Assembly (NCBI RefSeq): GCF_027158005.1
Contig: NZ_JAPVLQ010000001.1
Span: 248,001 to 312,000 of the forward strand
Reading direction: 5' to 3'
Origin: Rhodococcus sp. H36-A4
Lineage (GTDB): Bacteria; Actinomycetota; Actinomycetes; Mycobacteriales; Mycobacteriaceae
DNA length: 64,000 nucleotides
This document shows positions 1-7,951 of the stretch, in pieces. The position numbers and the translations under genes were made by a program. The notes beneath the pieces are model-generated. The model did no database searches, was not told the origin of the DNA, and saw nothing but the letters and a program-made list of their open reading frames with translations. Each line of letters opens with the position of its first letter. Within the stretch, counting starts at the first letter, position 1.

Positions 1-54
1 CGACGCCCTCGTGCGGTGGTACCGCGATCAGCGGGGTCGGGCGCAGTAGCGTCG

Positions 55-170
55 GGCTGGGTCCTCGGGGGGCGCTGGGTCCTCGGGGGGCGCTGGGTCC
101 GGGGGCGCTGGGTCCGGGGCGCTGGGTCCGGGGGGCTGGGTCCGGGGGGCTGGGTGCAGGGGCTGGGTGC
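55..170. repeat. G-rich degenerate tandem repeat
   Basis: About seven imperfect direct units, each starting GGGTCC or GGGTGC and ending in a G-run plus GCT, follow one another. Unit length shrinks from about 18 to 13 bases left to right. Runs of three to six G on one strand make G-quadruplex formation possible (inference). No convincing gene covers it; reading frames through it are low-complexity artefacts. It ends directly at the palindrome that begins at 171. Confidence 0.8.
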
Positions 171-238
171 AATTTACTCCCCTATTTGGGATTCGAACCT
201 CCTGCAGGGGGTTCGAATCCCTATACGGGGAGCAAATT
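171..238. repeat. 68-bp palindrome with tRNA T-arm-like halves (left copy)
   Basis: A near-perfect inverted repeat centred on CTGCAG at 202-207. Each half contains the tRNA T-arm consensus GGTTCGAATCC (one half on each strand), and the outer arms pair AATTTACTCCCC with GGGGAGCAAATT. A second copy lies at 1221-1284, and the two bracket the gene at 284-1231. It could be a mobile palindromic repeat, a tRNA-3'-end-derived sequence or a bidirectional terminator. The sequence alone does not decide. Confidence 0.85.
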
Positions 239-283
239 GTCCGGAGATGAATCCAAACGGCCTCGATCCACGTCCAACTGGGT

Positions 284-1231
284 ATGGACTTCGATCAACC
301 GGGCATGTTCACCCGTGCCGACGCGCTTGCATCCGGTTACACGGACGACGATCTACGACGCGGTCGAGCCGACCGGACACTGTTGTCGATTCGTCGTGGC
401 TGCTTCGTGCGATCAGCGGTGTACCGAACCTTTGACTCCTCCGAGCAGCATCTCCTGCTCGCCAAAGCTGCGCTGTTGGACTCTGCAGACGACGCTGTGC
501 TCAGTCACGTGTCCGCAGCGGTGTTGCACGGTATGCCGGTGTGGGGCATCGCTCTCGACAAAGCTGCTCTGACGATCGGACGAAGCTACGCCAGCAAGCT
601 CGGCAGACGACGAACCCTGCACGGGACGCGTCTGCCCGATTCCGATCGCATGATCATCGACGGCGTACCGGTGACGGTTCCTGCGCGGACGGTGATCGAC
701 CTGACGAGAACCGAGGGCGTCGAGCAAGCGGTGTGTGTCGGTGACCAGGCACTGCACAGTGGTCTGACGACCGCGTTCGAGTTGGCCGAAGCCATCGACG
801 ACGCCGCTGGACGAACGGGGGTGGGCCGTGCACGCCACGCGGTCGGTCTCATGTCCTCCCGCAGCGAAAGCGTCGGCGAATCACGGAGTCGACTGCTCTT
901 TCACAACCTCGGCTTGCCTACGCCCTTGCTGAACCAGTGGGTCTACGACACCTCGGGGGGATTCCTGGGCAGGGTGGACTTTCTGTTCCCCGATGGCGTG
1001 ATCGGCGAGTTCGACGGTGAGGGTAAATACGAGTCGGATTCTGTGCGAGCCGTCATCGACGAAAAGAACCGCCAAAACCGTCTGCACGACCTCGGGTGGG
1101 TCGTCGTTCGGTGGGACTGGCGGGACCTGTCGAAGCCCGACGTCCTGGTCACGCGTCTGCGCGGCGCTTTTCGCCGGGCAGCAGCAAATGGCGCACCTGT
1201 TGGTACGTACCGGTCGGATCGACTCCCCTAG
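284..1231 (+). CDS. AbiEi-like winged-helix protein with C-terminal DUF559/Vsr-like nuclease domain
   Basis: A 315-residue protein. Residues 1-45 look like the AbiEi-type winged-helix start (FTRADALASGYTDDDLRR followed by a basic, Gly/Phe-rich stretch). Residues 195-295 resemble the DUF559/very-short-patch-repair endonuclease fold: RVDFLFP (Asp), then GEFDGEGKY (Glu), then a conserved EKNRQNRLHDLGW helix, a plausible PD-(D/E)xK metal site. Proteins of this architecture are common as orphans in actinobacteria and are often labelled type IV antitoxin-like, but no AbiEii toxin lies nearby, so a toxin-antitoxin role is not supported here. The stop codon lies inside the right-hand palindrome. Function unknown; a nuclease activity is inference. 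Confidence 0.75.
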   Translation: MDFDQPGMFTRADALASGYTDDDLRRGRADRTLLSIRRGCFVRSAVYRTFDSSEQHLLLAKAALLDSADDAVLSHVSAAVLHGMPVWGIALDKAALTIGRSYASKLGRRRTLHGTRLPDSDRMIIDGVPVTVPARTVIDLTRTEGVEQAVCVGDQALHSGLTTAFELAEAIDDAAGRTGVGRARHAVGLMSSRSESVGESRSRLLFHNLGLPTPLLNQWVYDTSGGFLGRVDFLFPDGVIGEFDGEGKYESDSVRAVIDEKNRQNRLHDLGWVVVRWDWRDLSKPDVLVTRLRGAFRRAAANGAPVGTYRSDRLP

Positions 1232-1284
1232 TGGGGATCCGAACCTCCTGCAGGGGGTTCGAATCCCAACTCGGGGAGTAAATT
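1221..1284. repeat. 64-bp palindrome with tRNA T-arm-like halves (right copy)
   Basis: Second copy of the palindrome at 171-238. About 27 central bases around CTGCAG are identical, and the outer ACTCCCC/GGGGAGT arms are also shared. The TAG stop of the upstream gene (1229-1231) lies in its left arm. Its right edge passes into the 21-bp tandem repeat, mirroring the left copy, which is also bordered by a tandem repeat on its outer side. Confidence 0.85.
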
Positions 1285-1285
1285 C

Positions 1286-1373
1286 GGCCCAGCAACCAGC
1301 CGACCCGGCCCAGCAACCAGCCGACCCGGCCCAGCAACCAGCCGACCCGGCCCAGCAACCAGCAACCAGCCCC
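1286..1373. repeat. 21-bp tandem repeat (about 3.7 copies) at the aidB 3' end
   Basis: Three perfect 21-base units, each starting GGCCCAGCAACCAGC and ending CGACCC, followed by a variant copy that ends in CAACCAGCCCC. The array runs up to the stop codon of the leftward aidB gene (stop at 1373-1375). The 21-base period keeps a seven-codon phase and two DNA helical turns. Likely variable in copy number between strains (inference). Confidence 0.9.
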
Positions 1374-3004
1374 TACACCCGCGCCAACACCGCCCGAGTA
1401 TCCACTCCGGTGGGCAGTGTTCCGAATGCACCGCCCCAATCCTCACCGAGCCTGCTGGCACAGAATGCGTCGGCGACGGCCGGATCACCGTGGCGGACGA
1501 GCAACGATCCTTGGAAGACGAGTGCCATGAGTTCGACGACGCGTCGAGCGCGGTATTCGATGTCGGAGCTGTCCGAGAGTTCTTTGCCGACGCGTGAGAT
1601 GGCGTCGTCGAGGCGCGAGTCCGATCCTGATGCCAACGACACTTCGGTGAAATACGCTTCGACGCTGTCCGGCTGCTTGACAAGTGCACGAAGCGAATCC
1701 AGTGCTGCGACGTTGCCCGAGCCCTCCCAGATCGACATCAGCGGCGATTCGCGAAAGAGCCGCGGCATCCCGGATTCTTCGACGTAACCGTTGCCGCCGA
1801 GGCATTCGAGAGCTTCGGCGGCATGTGAGGGCGCACGCTTGCAGACCCAATACTTGCTGACGGCCAGTGCGATTCGACGCAACTCGGCTTCACCGGCATC
1901 ACCGTTGGCGCTGCGATCGGTGGCTCCAGCCAGTCGCATCATGGTCACTGTTGCCGCCTCCGATTCGATCACCAAGTCCGACAGGACATTGCGCATCAGT
2001 GGCTGATCTATCAGCGGCACTCCGAATGCGGAACGGTGTCGGGCATGATGCACCGCGCGGATGGTTGCGTTACGTATCCCGGACGCCGAACCGATGACGC
2101 AGTCGAGTCGGGTCATGTTGACCATCTCGATGATGGTCTGGACGCCGCGGCCTTCCTCGCCTACGAGCCACCCCGTCGCGCCCTGGTATTCGAGTTCGCC
2201 CGAGGCATTGGACTTGTTGCCGAGTTTTTCCTTCAACCGTTGGAGCACTATTCGATTGCGGGTTCCGTCGGGCAGTACTCGAGGGAGCAAGAAACACGAC
2301 AGTCCACCCGGTGCATGCGCCAATGTGAGGAACATATCGGACATCGGTGCGGAAGTGAACCATTTGTGTCCGACGATTGTGAACGTTCCGTCGGAGGATG
2401 GAGCGGCCGTGGTGGTGTTGGCTCGGACGTCGGACCCGCCTTGTTTTTCGGTCATCGACATTCCGGCGATGAGCCCCCGCTTGGTTGTGGGAACGCGAAG
2501 ACCGAAATCGTAGTGAGTCGATGCGAGCAAAGGTTCGTACATGTCGGCCAGCGCTGGATTGTGACGTAGTGCAGGCACCGCCGCGTAGGTCATGGAGATC
2601 GGACACATGTGGCCTGCCTCGGCTTGACCCCAGGCATAGAACTTGGCGGCGCGGGCGACGTGGGCGCCCGAGCGATCGCACCGCCATGGCGTCGCGTGCA
2701 GTCCGTTGGCCACCGCGACCGACATCAGGTCGTGCCAGTGCGGATGAAACTCGACCTCGTCGACGCGGTTGCCGTAGCGGTCGTGGGTGCGCAGGATGGG
2801 AGGATTCTCGTTTGCGAGCCGACCCCATTCCTGCACTTCGACACTGCCGGCGAGATCCCCGAGTTCGCGAAGCTCGCGCGATGCCCACTCTCCGCCCTCA
2901 CGTCTGAGTCCTTCGAGGAGGGTCGCGTCGTCCGAGGTGTCGTATGGCACCAGATCGGGCACCTGGTTGAACACGGTGTGGGTGACGGGAAATTCAACGG
3001 TCAA
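1373..3004 (-). CDS. aidB: AidB-family acyl-CoA dehydrogenase-like flavoprotein
   Basis: A 543-residue protein of the acyl-CoA dehydrogenase superfamily, AidB branch. The flavin-site motif MSMTEKQGGSDVRANTT, the C-terminal RLFRESPLMSIWEGSGN and the LECLGGNGYVEESGMPRLF segment are diagnostic. The length equals that of E. coli AidB (about 540). AidB proteins bind FAD and DNA and are linked to protection against alkylating agents; some family members have weak isovaleryl-CoA dehydrogenase activity. The gene starts 11 bases inside the end of the TetR gene, so the two are probably co-transcribed and regulated together. The 3' end abuts a 21-bp repeat array. Confidence 0.88.
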   Translation of the reverse strand: MTVEFPVTHTVFNQVPDLVPYDTSDDATLLEGLRREGGEWASRELRELGDLAGSVEVQEWGRLANENPPILRTHDRYGNRVDEVEFHPHWHDLMSVAVANGLHATPWRCDRSGAHVARAAKFYAWGQAEAGHMCPISMTYAAVPALRHNPALADMYEPLLASTHYDFGLRVPTTKRGLIAGMSMTEKQGGSDVRANTTTAAPSSDGTFTIVGHKWFTSAPMSDMFLTLAHAPGGLSCFLLPRVLPDGTRNRIVLQRLKEKLGNKSNASGELEYQGATGWLVGEEGRGVQTIIEMVNMTRLDCVIGSASGIRNATIRAVHHARHRSAFGVPLIDQPLMRNVLSDLVIESEAATVTMMRLAGATDRSANGDAGEAELRRIALAVSKYWVCKRAPSHAAEALECLGGNGYVEESGMPRLFRESPLMSIWEGSGNVAALDSLRALVKQPDSVEAYFTEVSLASGSDSRLDDAISRVGKELSDSSDIEYRARRVVELMALVFQGSLLVRHGDPAVADAFCASRLGEDWGGAFGTLPTGVDTRAVLARV

Positions 3005-3605
3005 GGCGAACTCCTAACGAGCGCAGGGCGAATGCAACGAGATCTGGTACGACGTCGGGCTCTGTTGCTGACGAACTATCCGGACCGAGTGGGCCGACGA
3101 GGACTTCGCCGACGGCACCGACGAGTCCCGCCGCCGCGAGGTCGGCGTTCTGTTCCGGAATGTCTCCCGCTGCGATACCGGCCACTACTGCGCAGGCGAT
3201 GGCGTCGGTGAAGCTCCTGCGGAAGACGAGCCGTTCGGCGTCCACTGCACGATCGACGGGTTCTGCGAGCAGCGCGTAGGCCATGGTGCGGTTTTTCAAG
3301 GCACGGCCGGCGAAGGTCTCGACGATCGCAGTGACTCGTTCGATGACAGTGCCGGTGGAACCTGCCTCCGCGACGGCGTCGACCTCCCGACTGCATACTT
3401 CACGAAATATCGCCACGACGAGGTCGGATTTACTATCGAAATGGGTGTATACGCTGCCTGCGGATACTCCGGCCGCGGCGGCGACCGAGGCGATCGACAG
3501 GCCCTTGTAGCCCTGCGCGGACAGCACGTCGATGGCGGACGCGAAGAGTGTGGCGCGTCCGGCATCGAGTCTGGCTTGCACGGCCGTGGTGCGGCGGTAC
3601 GGCAT
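2994..3605 (-). CDS. TetR family transcriptional regulator
   Basis: A 203-residue protein with an N-terminal TetR helix-turn-helix (residues about 15-60: FASAIDVLSAQGYKGLSIAS, VAAAAGVSAGSVYTHFDSKS) and a helical ligand-binding C-terminal half. It overlaps the downstream aidB start by 11 bases, indicating one operon. It is divergent from the enoyl-CoA hydratase gene at 3666, with a dyad at 3615-3637 between them, so it probably represses itself, aidB and perhaps the hydratase. The ligand is unknown; the neighbouring genes suggest an acyl-CoA (inference). Confidence 0.9.
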   Translation of the reverse strand: MPYRRTTAVQARLDAGRATLFASAIDVLSAQGYKGLSIASVAAAAGVSAGSVYTHFDSKSDLVVAIFREVCSREVDAVAEAGSTGTVIERVTAIVETFAGRALKNRTMAYALLAEPVDRAVDAERLVFRRSFTDAIACAVVAGIAAGDIPEQNADLAAAGLVGAVGEVLVGPLGPDSSSATEPDVVPDLVAFALRSLGVRLDR

Positions 3606-3614
3606 GTGAAGGAT

Positions 3615-3637
3615 TGAAGCACCGATTCAGTGCTTCA
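3615..3637. promoter_or_regulatory. Candidate TetR operator in the divergent promoter
   Basis: Inverted repeat TGAAGCAC-N7-GTGCTTCA in the 60-bp gap between the divergent TetR gene (start 3605) and the enoyl-CoA hydratase gene (start 3666). Position and symmetry fit a TetR site. No binding evidence exists. Confidence 0.5.
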
Positions 3638-3665
3638 CGCAAGCCCTCTCGAGTACGGTTCAGAT

Positions 3666-4430
3666 ATGTCAGTTTCGATCGTGCGCTCCGGACCGGTCAC
3701 CACCATCGTGCTGTCACGACCGGAATCCCGCAACGCGGTGGACGGACCGACCGCCGCCCAACTCGTCGCGGCCTTCGAGGAGTTCGATGCCGACGAAGAC
3801 GCGGCTGTCGCGGTGCTGTGGGGCGAGGGTGGCACGTTCTGCTCTGGGGCCGACCTCAAAGCGCTGGGCACCGAAAGATCGAATCACGCCACCGAGCACG
3901 GCGACGGCCCGATGGGCCCGACGCGGATGCGGTTGTCGAAACCGGTCATCGCCGCGGTCTCCGGCTTCGCCGTCGCAGGCGGACTGGAACTGGCCCTGTG
4001 GTGTGACCTACGAATTGTCGAGCAGAACAGTACATTCGGAGTCTTTTGCCGACGTTGGGGCGTACCTCTCATCGACGGCGGCACCGTGCGATTGCCGAGG
4101 CTGATCGGCGCCTCACGCGCGATGGATCTCATCCTGACCGGCCGTGCCGTCGACGCGGAGGAAGCACTCGCGATAGGCCTGGCAAACAGAGTGGTCCCGA
4201 CGGGGCATGCACGGGTGGAAGCCGAAGCTCTCGCCGCGCAACTCAGCACACTTCCGCAGACCTGCCTTCGTCAGGATCGGATGTCACTGTTGGAGCAGGA
4301 CGGTAAGAGCGAAGAAGACGCCATCGTCAACGAATTCCGACACGGGGCCATCTCGATGGCCGCCGATGCCCTCGCTGGTGCGGAAAAGTTCGCGTCGGGT
4401 GCGGGAAGGCACGGCGTCCCGAACCCGTGA
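3666..4430 (+). CDS. Crotonase/enoyl-CoA hydratase family protein
   Basis: A 254-residue crotonase. It shows the oxyanion-hole motif CSGADLKAL and the second glycine-rich motif VAGGLELALWCDLR with the glutamate equivalent to the first catalytic Glu. The second catalytic Glu position is not a Glu in FGVFCRRWGVPLIDGG, so hydration activity is uncertain and another crotonase reaction is possible. I chose ATG 3666 rather than the GTG 36 bases upstream, because the earlier start would sit inside the operator dyad. Its stop overlaps the next gene as GTGA (4427-4430), indicating translational coupling with the acyltransferase-like gene. Confidence 0.82.
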   Translation: MSVSIVRSGPVTTIVLSRPESRNAVDGPTAAQLVAAFEEFDADEDAAVAVLWGEGGTFCSGADLKALGTERSNHATEHGDGPMGPTRMRLSKPVIAAVSGFAVAGGLELALWCDLRIVEQNSTFGVFCRRWGVPLIDGGTVRLPRLIGASRAMDLILTGRAVDAEEALAIGLANRVVPTGHARVEAEALAAQLSTLPQTCLRQDRMSLLEQDGKSEEDAIVNEFRHGAISMAADALAGAEKFASGAGRHGVPNP

Positions 4431-5650
4431 CATCAGCCCGGCTCTCCGTCATAGACGACATCTTTCTGCGCACCCATCGAGGCTTCGGCATTCCTATCGT
4501 GCTCCAGGGAGTGTGGTGCAGCGAGGACGCCGTCGATCACGTCGAGCTGGCGGCGATCCACTCCAACCTCTCGTTGGGGCCACTCGGGCGCCGGGTCGTC
4601 ACCCCGACCGTGCCCGGTGCGCGACGGCGTTGGGCTCCGAGCTCCGACGCACTACCGCTCGAGTACGACACCACTCCCCTGGCCGCGTCGGAGGTGCTGG
4701 ATTGGGCAGATGTGCAGGGTGAATGCGCCCTCGATCCGGAAGCCGGCCCAAGCTGGCGGCTCTCGGCACGATCGACCGACGAAGGCGGCACCGTCCTGTC
4801 ATTGGTGTGCTCGCATGTCGTCGCCGATGCTGCGGGTCTGATCGAGGCGGCGAGGATGGCTTTCACCGGAATCGTCCCGCCGGAAGCGCATGCGCGCCCG
4901 ATCTCCGATGTCTGCGACGCCGCCGCACTGGCCTGGCGTGTATTCAAAGCTGCGGCTGTCGCCCTTGCCGGCCTGCTGTTCAGTCGGCTGGCCCGTCGCG
5001 AACTTCGTGACTACATCCGAGCTTCGTCCGACGGGAGCCCGCACGAAGTGTCCGTCACCACTGCCGTATTCGATATCGAGGCTCGTCTGAACAATTCGGA
5101 GTTCATCTCCGTCGTCACCGAGATCATGGTGTCGCTCGGGCAGCACGAACCGGTGTCGATCAATGTCCCGTTCCGCTCGAACACACCGGGCGCCAATGGA
5201 ATCGGAATGGCCACGGTTCGTATCTCGCGCACCGATTCACTCGCGGAGATCAAGAACGCCTGTAAGCGTGCGTTCACCACCCCCGCGGGCGCTCCGAGCG
5301 GATTCCCAGCCGAAATGGTTCAGCTCCTGCCCGAGCGGGCTGCAGCGGCGCTCACCTCGGCGCCGGGGCACGCGGCGGCCCTGTGTTCCAACATCGGTGA
5401 CCTACCCGATTCGGTCGGTGCCATCGGCAGCCATCGCGCGAGCACCCTGGCGACGCGGGCGCTCCACCCTCATTCCGGGTCTGCGCGCACCACCACGATC
5501 CTGTCCGCTTATCTCTCGACGCTGGACGGGACGTCGACGTTGTCGCTCGTCGGCACCGATCCAGCGTTGATTCCGTCCTCGGAGACTTTGGCCGACCACG
5601 CGCGGGCGGTGTTGACGCATCGGCAACTCACTGCCCGATCGTGGCGATAG
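4427..5650 (+). CDS. WES/PapA-like acyltransferase (condensation-fold)
   Basis: A 407-residue protein with one HxxxD motif (CSHVVADAAG, near residue 130), the catalytic signature of wax ester synthase/DGAT, PapA and non-ribosomal condensation folds, and a C-terminal half with SNIGDLP, reminiscent of the LSNVPGP-type motif of WES/DGAT proteins. It is somewhat shorter than typical WS/DGAT enzymes (about 450-480), and the second residue of the usual HHxxxDG motif is absent. It starts with GTG overlapping the crotonase stop. It may transfer an acyl group from the CoA thioester made or bound by the upstream gene (inference). The stop codon lies inside a triple 14-bp repeat. Confidence 0.6.
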   Translation: MTSARLSVIDDIFLRTHRGFGIPIVLQGVWCSEDAVDHVELAAIHSNLSLGPLGRRVVTPTVPGARRRWAPSSDALPLEYDTTPLAASEVLDWADVQGECALDPEAGPSWRLSARSTDEGGTVLSLVCSHVVADAAGLIEAARMAFTGIVPPEAHARPISDVCDAAALAWRVFKAAAVALAGLLFSRLARRELRDYIRASSDGSPHEVSVTTAVFDIEARLNNSEFISVVTEIMVSLGQHEPVSINVPFRSNTPGANGIGMATVRISRTDSLAEIKNACKRAFTTPAGAPSGFPAEMVQLLPERAAAALTSAPGHAAALCSNIGDLPDSVGAIGSHRASTLATRALHPHSGSARTTTILSAYLSTLDGTSTLSLVGTDPALIPSSETLADHARAVLTHRQLTARSWR

Positions 5651-5687
5651 AAGTGAACCTATAGAAGTGAACCGATAGAAGTGAACA
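5646..5687. repeat. Three tandem 14-bp repeats across a stop codon
   Basis: Three consecutive units, GATAGAAGTGAACC with TATAGAAGTGAACC and GATAGAAGTGAACA as variants. The first unit contains the TAG stop of the upstream gene. The remaining bases up to 5720 separate this gene from a convergent SDR. No T-run follows, so it is not an ordinary terminator. Confidence 0.9.
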
Positions 5688-5720
5688 CTGCCGAGCAGGT
5701 CGAGCACTACCTGTAGTAGG

Positions 5721-6482
5721 TCACACCAACCGGTTGGAAATTTTGTTCGGCAGGAAACGCAGAGCGATATCGATGCCCTGCCACTTGAGTCCTGGCAACG
5801 CAGCGCGACGTGTTTCTTTCTCGATAGCGTCGACCATCGCACTGACACCCTCGTCGAGAGTTGCTGTCAGAGAGGAGTTGTCGCCGGCCTTCGAGGACAT
5901 GTCCGTGGCAATGAATCCGGGCAGTAGCGTCGTGACGACGATGTCCGTCTTGGCGAGTTCGGTGGCCAACGCTTCACCGAGGGCGGCAACTCCGGCTTTG
6001 CTTGCCGAGTACACGGCTTTCGCGCCGGGAAGACCGCGGTCCGCGCTGATGGACGAGACGAGTACGAGATGACCGTGCTTCTGTGCGCGAAATATTTCGA
6101 GTGCGGCCTCGGCCTGCGATAGCGCACCGACGAAGTTGGTGCGTGCGGTTGCGAGGTTGGCGTCCGCGCGCCCGGATCCGATTTTCGCGCCTTTACCGAG
6201 ACCGGCATTGACGATGACGCGGTCGAGACCTGAAAGTTCGTCCTTCAGCTCGCCGAATACGCGGACGACGGCCTCGTGATCGGTGACGTCGAGTGCACGG
6301 ACGGCAACGTTGATTCCGGGGTTGGCGGTGATGAGTTCCTCGCGCAACGCGTCCAGTCTGTCGACTCGGCGCGCGCACAGTGCGAGATCTCTGCCGGTGG
6401 CTGCGAACCGCCGGGCCATCTCCTCCCCGAGCCCCGAACTGGCACCGGTGATCAGGATCTTCTTCCTCGTCTTCCCTGTCAT
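5721..6482 (-). CDS. Short-chain dehydrogenase/reductase (SDR)
   Basis: A 253-residue classical SDR: Rossmann motif TGASSGLG near residue 12, the NAG-type motif (VIVNAGLGKG), a serine strand (LVLVSSISADRG) and catalytic YSASK. It uses NAD(H) or NADP(H) to oxidise or reduce an alcohol/carbonyl. The C-terminal tail, LRFLPNKISNRLV, is hydrophobic and basic, as in SDRs that touch membranes and act on lipids. Substrate unknown. It is divergent from the oxidoreductase at 6512 with only 29 bases between, so the promoters must overlap. Confidence 0.88.
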   Translation of the reverse strand: MTGKTRKKILITGASSGLGEEMARRFAATGRDLALCARRVDRLDALREELITANPGINVAVRALDVTDHEAVVRVFGELKDELSGLDRVIVNAGLGKGAKIGSGRADANLATARTNFVGALSQAEAALEIFRAQKHGHLVLVSSISADRGLPGAKAVYSASKAGVAALGEALATELAKTDIVVTTLLPGFIATDMSSKAGDNSSLTATLDEGVSAMVDAIEKETRRAALPGLKWQGIDIALRFLPNKISNRLV

Positions 6483-6511
6483 GACCGCCGACCCTATGCC
6501 ACGCTGGTGTG

Positions 6512-7948
6512 ATGACCGAAAAGAGCACTGACGAATTCGATGTCATCGTGATCGGCGGCGGGCCCGTCGGCGAGAACGCGGCAAGTTATGCCATCGCCGG
6601 CAGCGATCGCACCGCAGTCATCGTCGAGCACGAACTCGTCGGGGGTGAATGCTCGTATTGGGCCTGCATGCCGAGCAAAGCGTTGCTGCGTTCAGGCGAG
6701 GTCTTCGACACCGCCCGAAACATGCCGGGCGTCCGCGAATCGATCGGTGACCGATCACTCGACGTGGAGGCCGTGCTGGCGCGTCGGGAATCTTTCACTC
6801 ATTCTCTCGACGATTCCTCCCAGGTGGAGTGGGCCGAATCCTCCGGGATCTCCATCGTCCGCGGAAGCGGCCGGCTTACCGGCACCAAGACGGTCGACGT
6901 CGGTGGTCGCACGCTCACGGCCCGACACGCTGTGGTTCTCGCGACGGGAACTACGGCATCGGTCCCGAACACCCCAGGGCTGCGCGACGCGTTGCCGTGG
7001 ATATCTCGCGACGCAACCAACATGCACGAGGTTCCCTCCCGAGTTGCCATCATCGGTGGCGGTGTCGTGGCATGCGAGAGCGCTACGTGGTTACTGTCCT
7101 TCGGCGCCGAGGTGACCATGATCGTCCGCGGGTCGGCCCTGCTTGCGTCCGGCGAGCCGTTTGCCAGTGACCTCGTGGCCGACGCACTTCGTGCGCGAGG
7201 CGCGAAGATTCGCTTCGATGCGGAGTTGACGAGCGTGTCGCGTCCCGATGCGCGGGCCACCGGTGTCGGCAAGATCCACGGCGGAGTAGTCGAATTGACA
7301 GTCGACGGCGAGATAATCGCCGCGGACGAGATTCTCGTCGCGGCGGGGCGTCGCCCGGCAAGTGGAGACCTCGGGCTCTCCGTCGTCGGGATGGCGGATG
7401 GCAAGTACGTCGACACCGATGACCACTTGTCCGTGGCAGGCACCGAGTGGCTGTACGCCGCCGGGGATCTCAATGGGCGCGCCCCGCTGACGCATATGGG
7501 CAAGTATCAAGCCAGGATTGCCGGTGATGTCATCGCTGCGCGAGCCGAAGGTAAACCGTTGCACGGCAAGAGGTTTGCTGCTACCGCTGACCACGGGCAG
7601 ATACCTCAGGTGGTCTTCACTGCGCTCGAGGTCGCTTCGGTCGGGCAGACCGAGAAGCAAGCCCGAGAGGCTGGCATCGACGTCGAGATTCTGGGGGTGG
7701 ACATCGCCGTCGCCGGGTCTTCGCTGCAGCAGGACGACTATTCCGGTCATGCACAGCTGGTGGTCGACAAGGCTGCCGACGTGATCGTCGGCGCAACCTT
7801 CGTCGGGGCAGGAGTGGCCGAATTGGTCCATGCGGCAACGGTTGCCGTTGTCGGCAAGGTGACGCTGGACGACCTGTGGCATGCGGTCCCGTCATACCCG
7901 ACCGTCAGTGAGGTGTGGCTCCGGTTGCTCGAATCGCGCCGCGAGTAG
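6512..7948 (+). CDS. FAD-dependent pyridine nucleotide-disulfide oxidoreductase, atypical active site
   Basis: A 478-residue class I disulfide oxidoreductase. It has an FAD Rossmann motif (VIVIGGGPVGENAA), a redox-active pair Cys47/Cys52 in GGECSYWACMPSKALLR, a second nucleotide-binding motif (VAIIGGGVVACESA) and an FAD ATG-like AAGDLNG motif. The C-terminal dimerisation motif that normally carries the catalytic His-Glu pair (HxHPTxSE) reads PSYPTVSE here: the His is Tyr, the Glu is kept. It therefore cannot work exactly like lipoamide dehydrogenase, mycothione reductase or mercuric reductase. Substrate unknown. GTG 6509 is an alternative start. Confidence 0.8.
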   Translation: MTEKSTDEFDVIVIGGGPVGENAASYAIAGSDRTAVIVEHELVGGECSYWACMPSKALLRSGEVFDTARNMPGVRESIGDRSLDVEAVLARRESFTHSLDDSSQVEWAESSGISIVRGSGRLTGTKTVDVGGRTLTARHAVVLATGTTASVPNTPGLRDALPWISRDATNMHEVPSRVAIIGGGVVACESATWLLSFGAEVTMIVRGSALLASGEPFASDLVADALRARGAKIRFDAELTSVSRPDARATGVGKIHGGVVELTVDGEIIAADEILVAAGRRPASGDLGLSVVGMADGKYVDTDDHLSVAGTEWLYAAGDLNGRAPLTHMGKYQARIAGDVIAARAEGKPLHGKRFAATADHGQIPQVVFTALEVASVGQTEKQAREAGIDVEILGVDIAVAGSSLQQDDYSGHAQLVVDKAADVIVGATFVGAGVAELVHAATVAVVGKVTLDDLWHAVPSYPTVSEVWLRLLESRRE

Positions 7949-7951
7949 CCG

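Noticed and set aside
284..1231. AbiE toxin-antitoxin system
   Set aside because: Only the AbiEi-like winged helix is present, joined to a nuclease-like domain. No AbiEii nucleotidyltransferase gene is adjacent.
1286..1373. CRISPR-like array
   Set aside because: Units are contiguous with no spacers and there are no cas genes; it is a simple tandem repeat. The same applies to 52760-52885.
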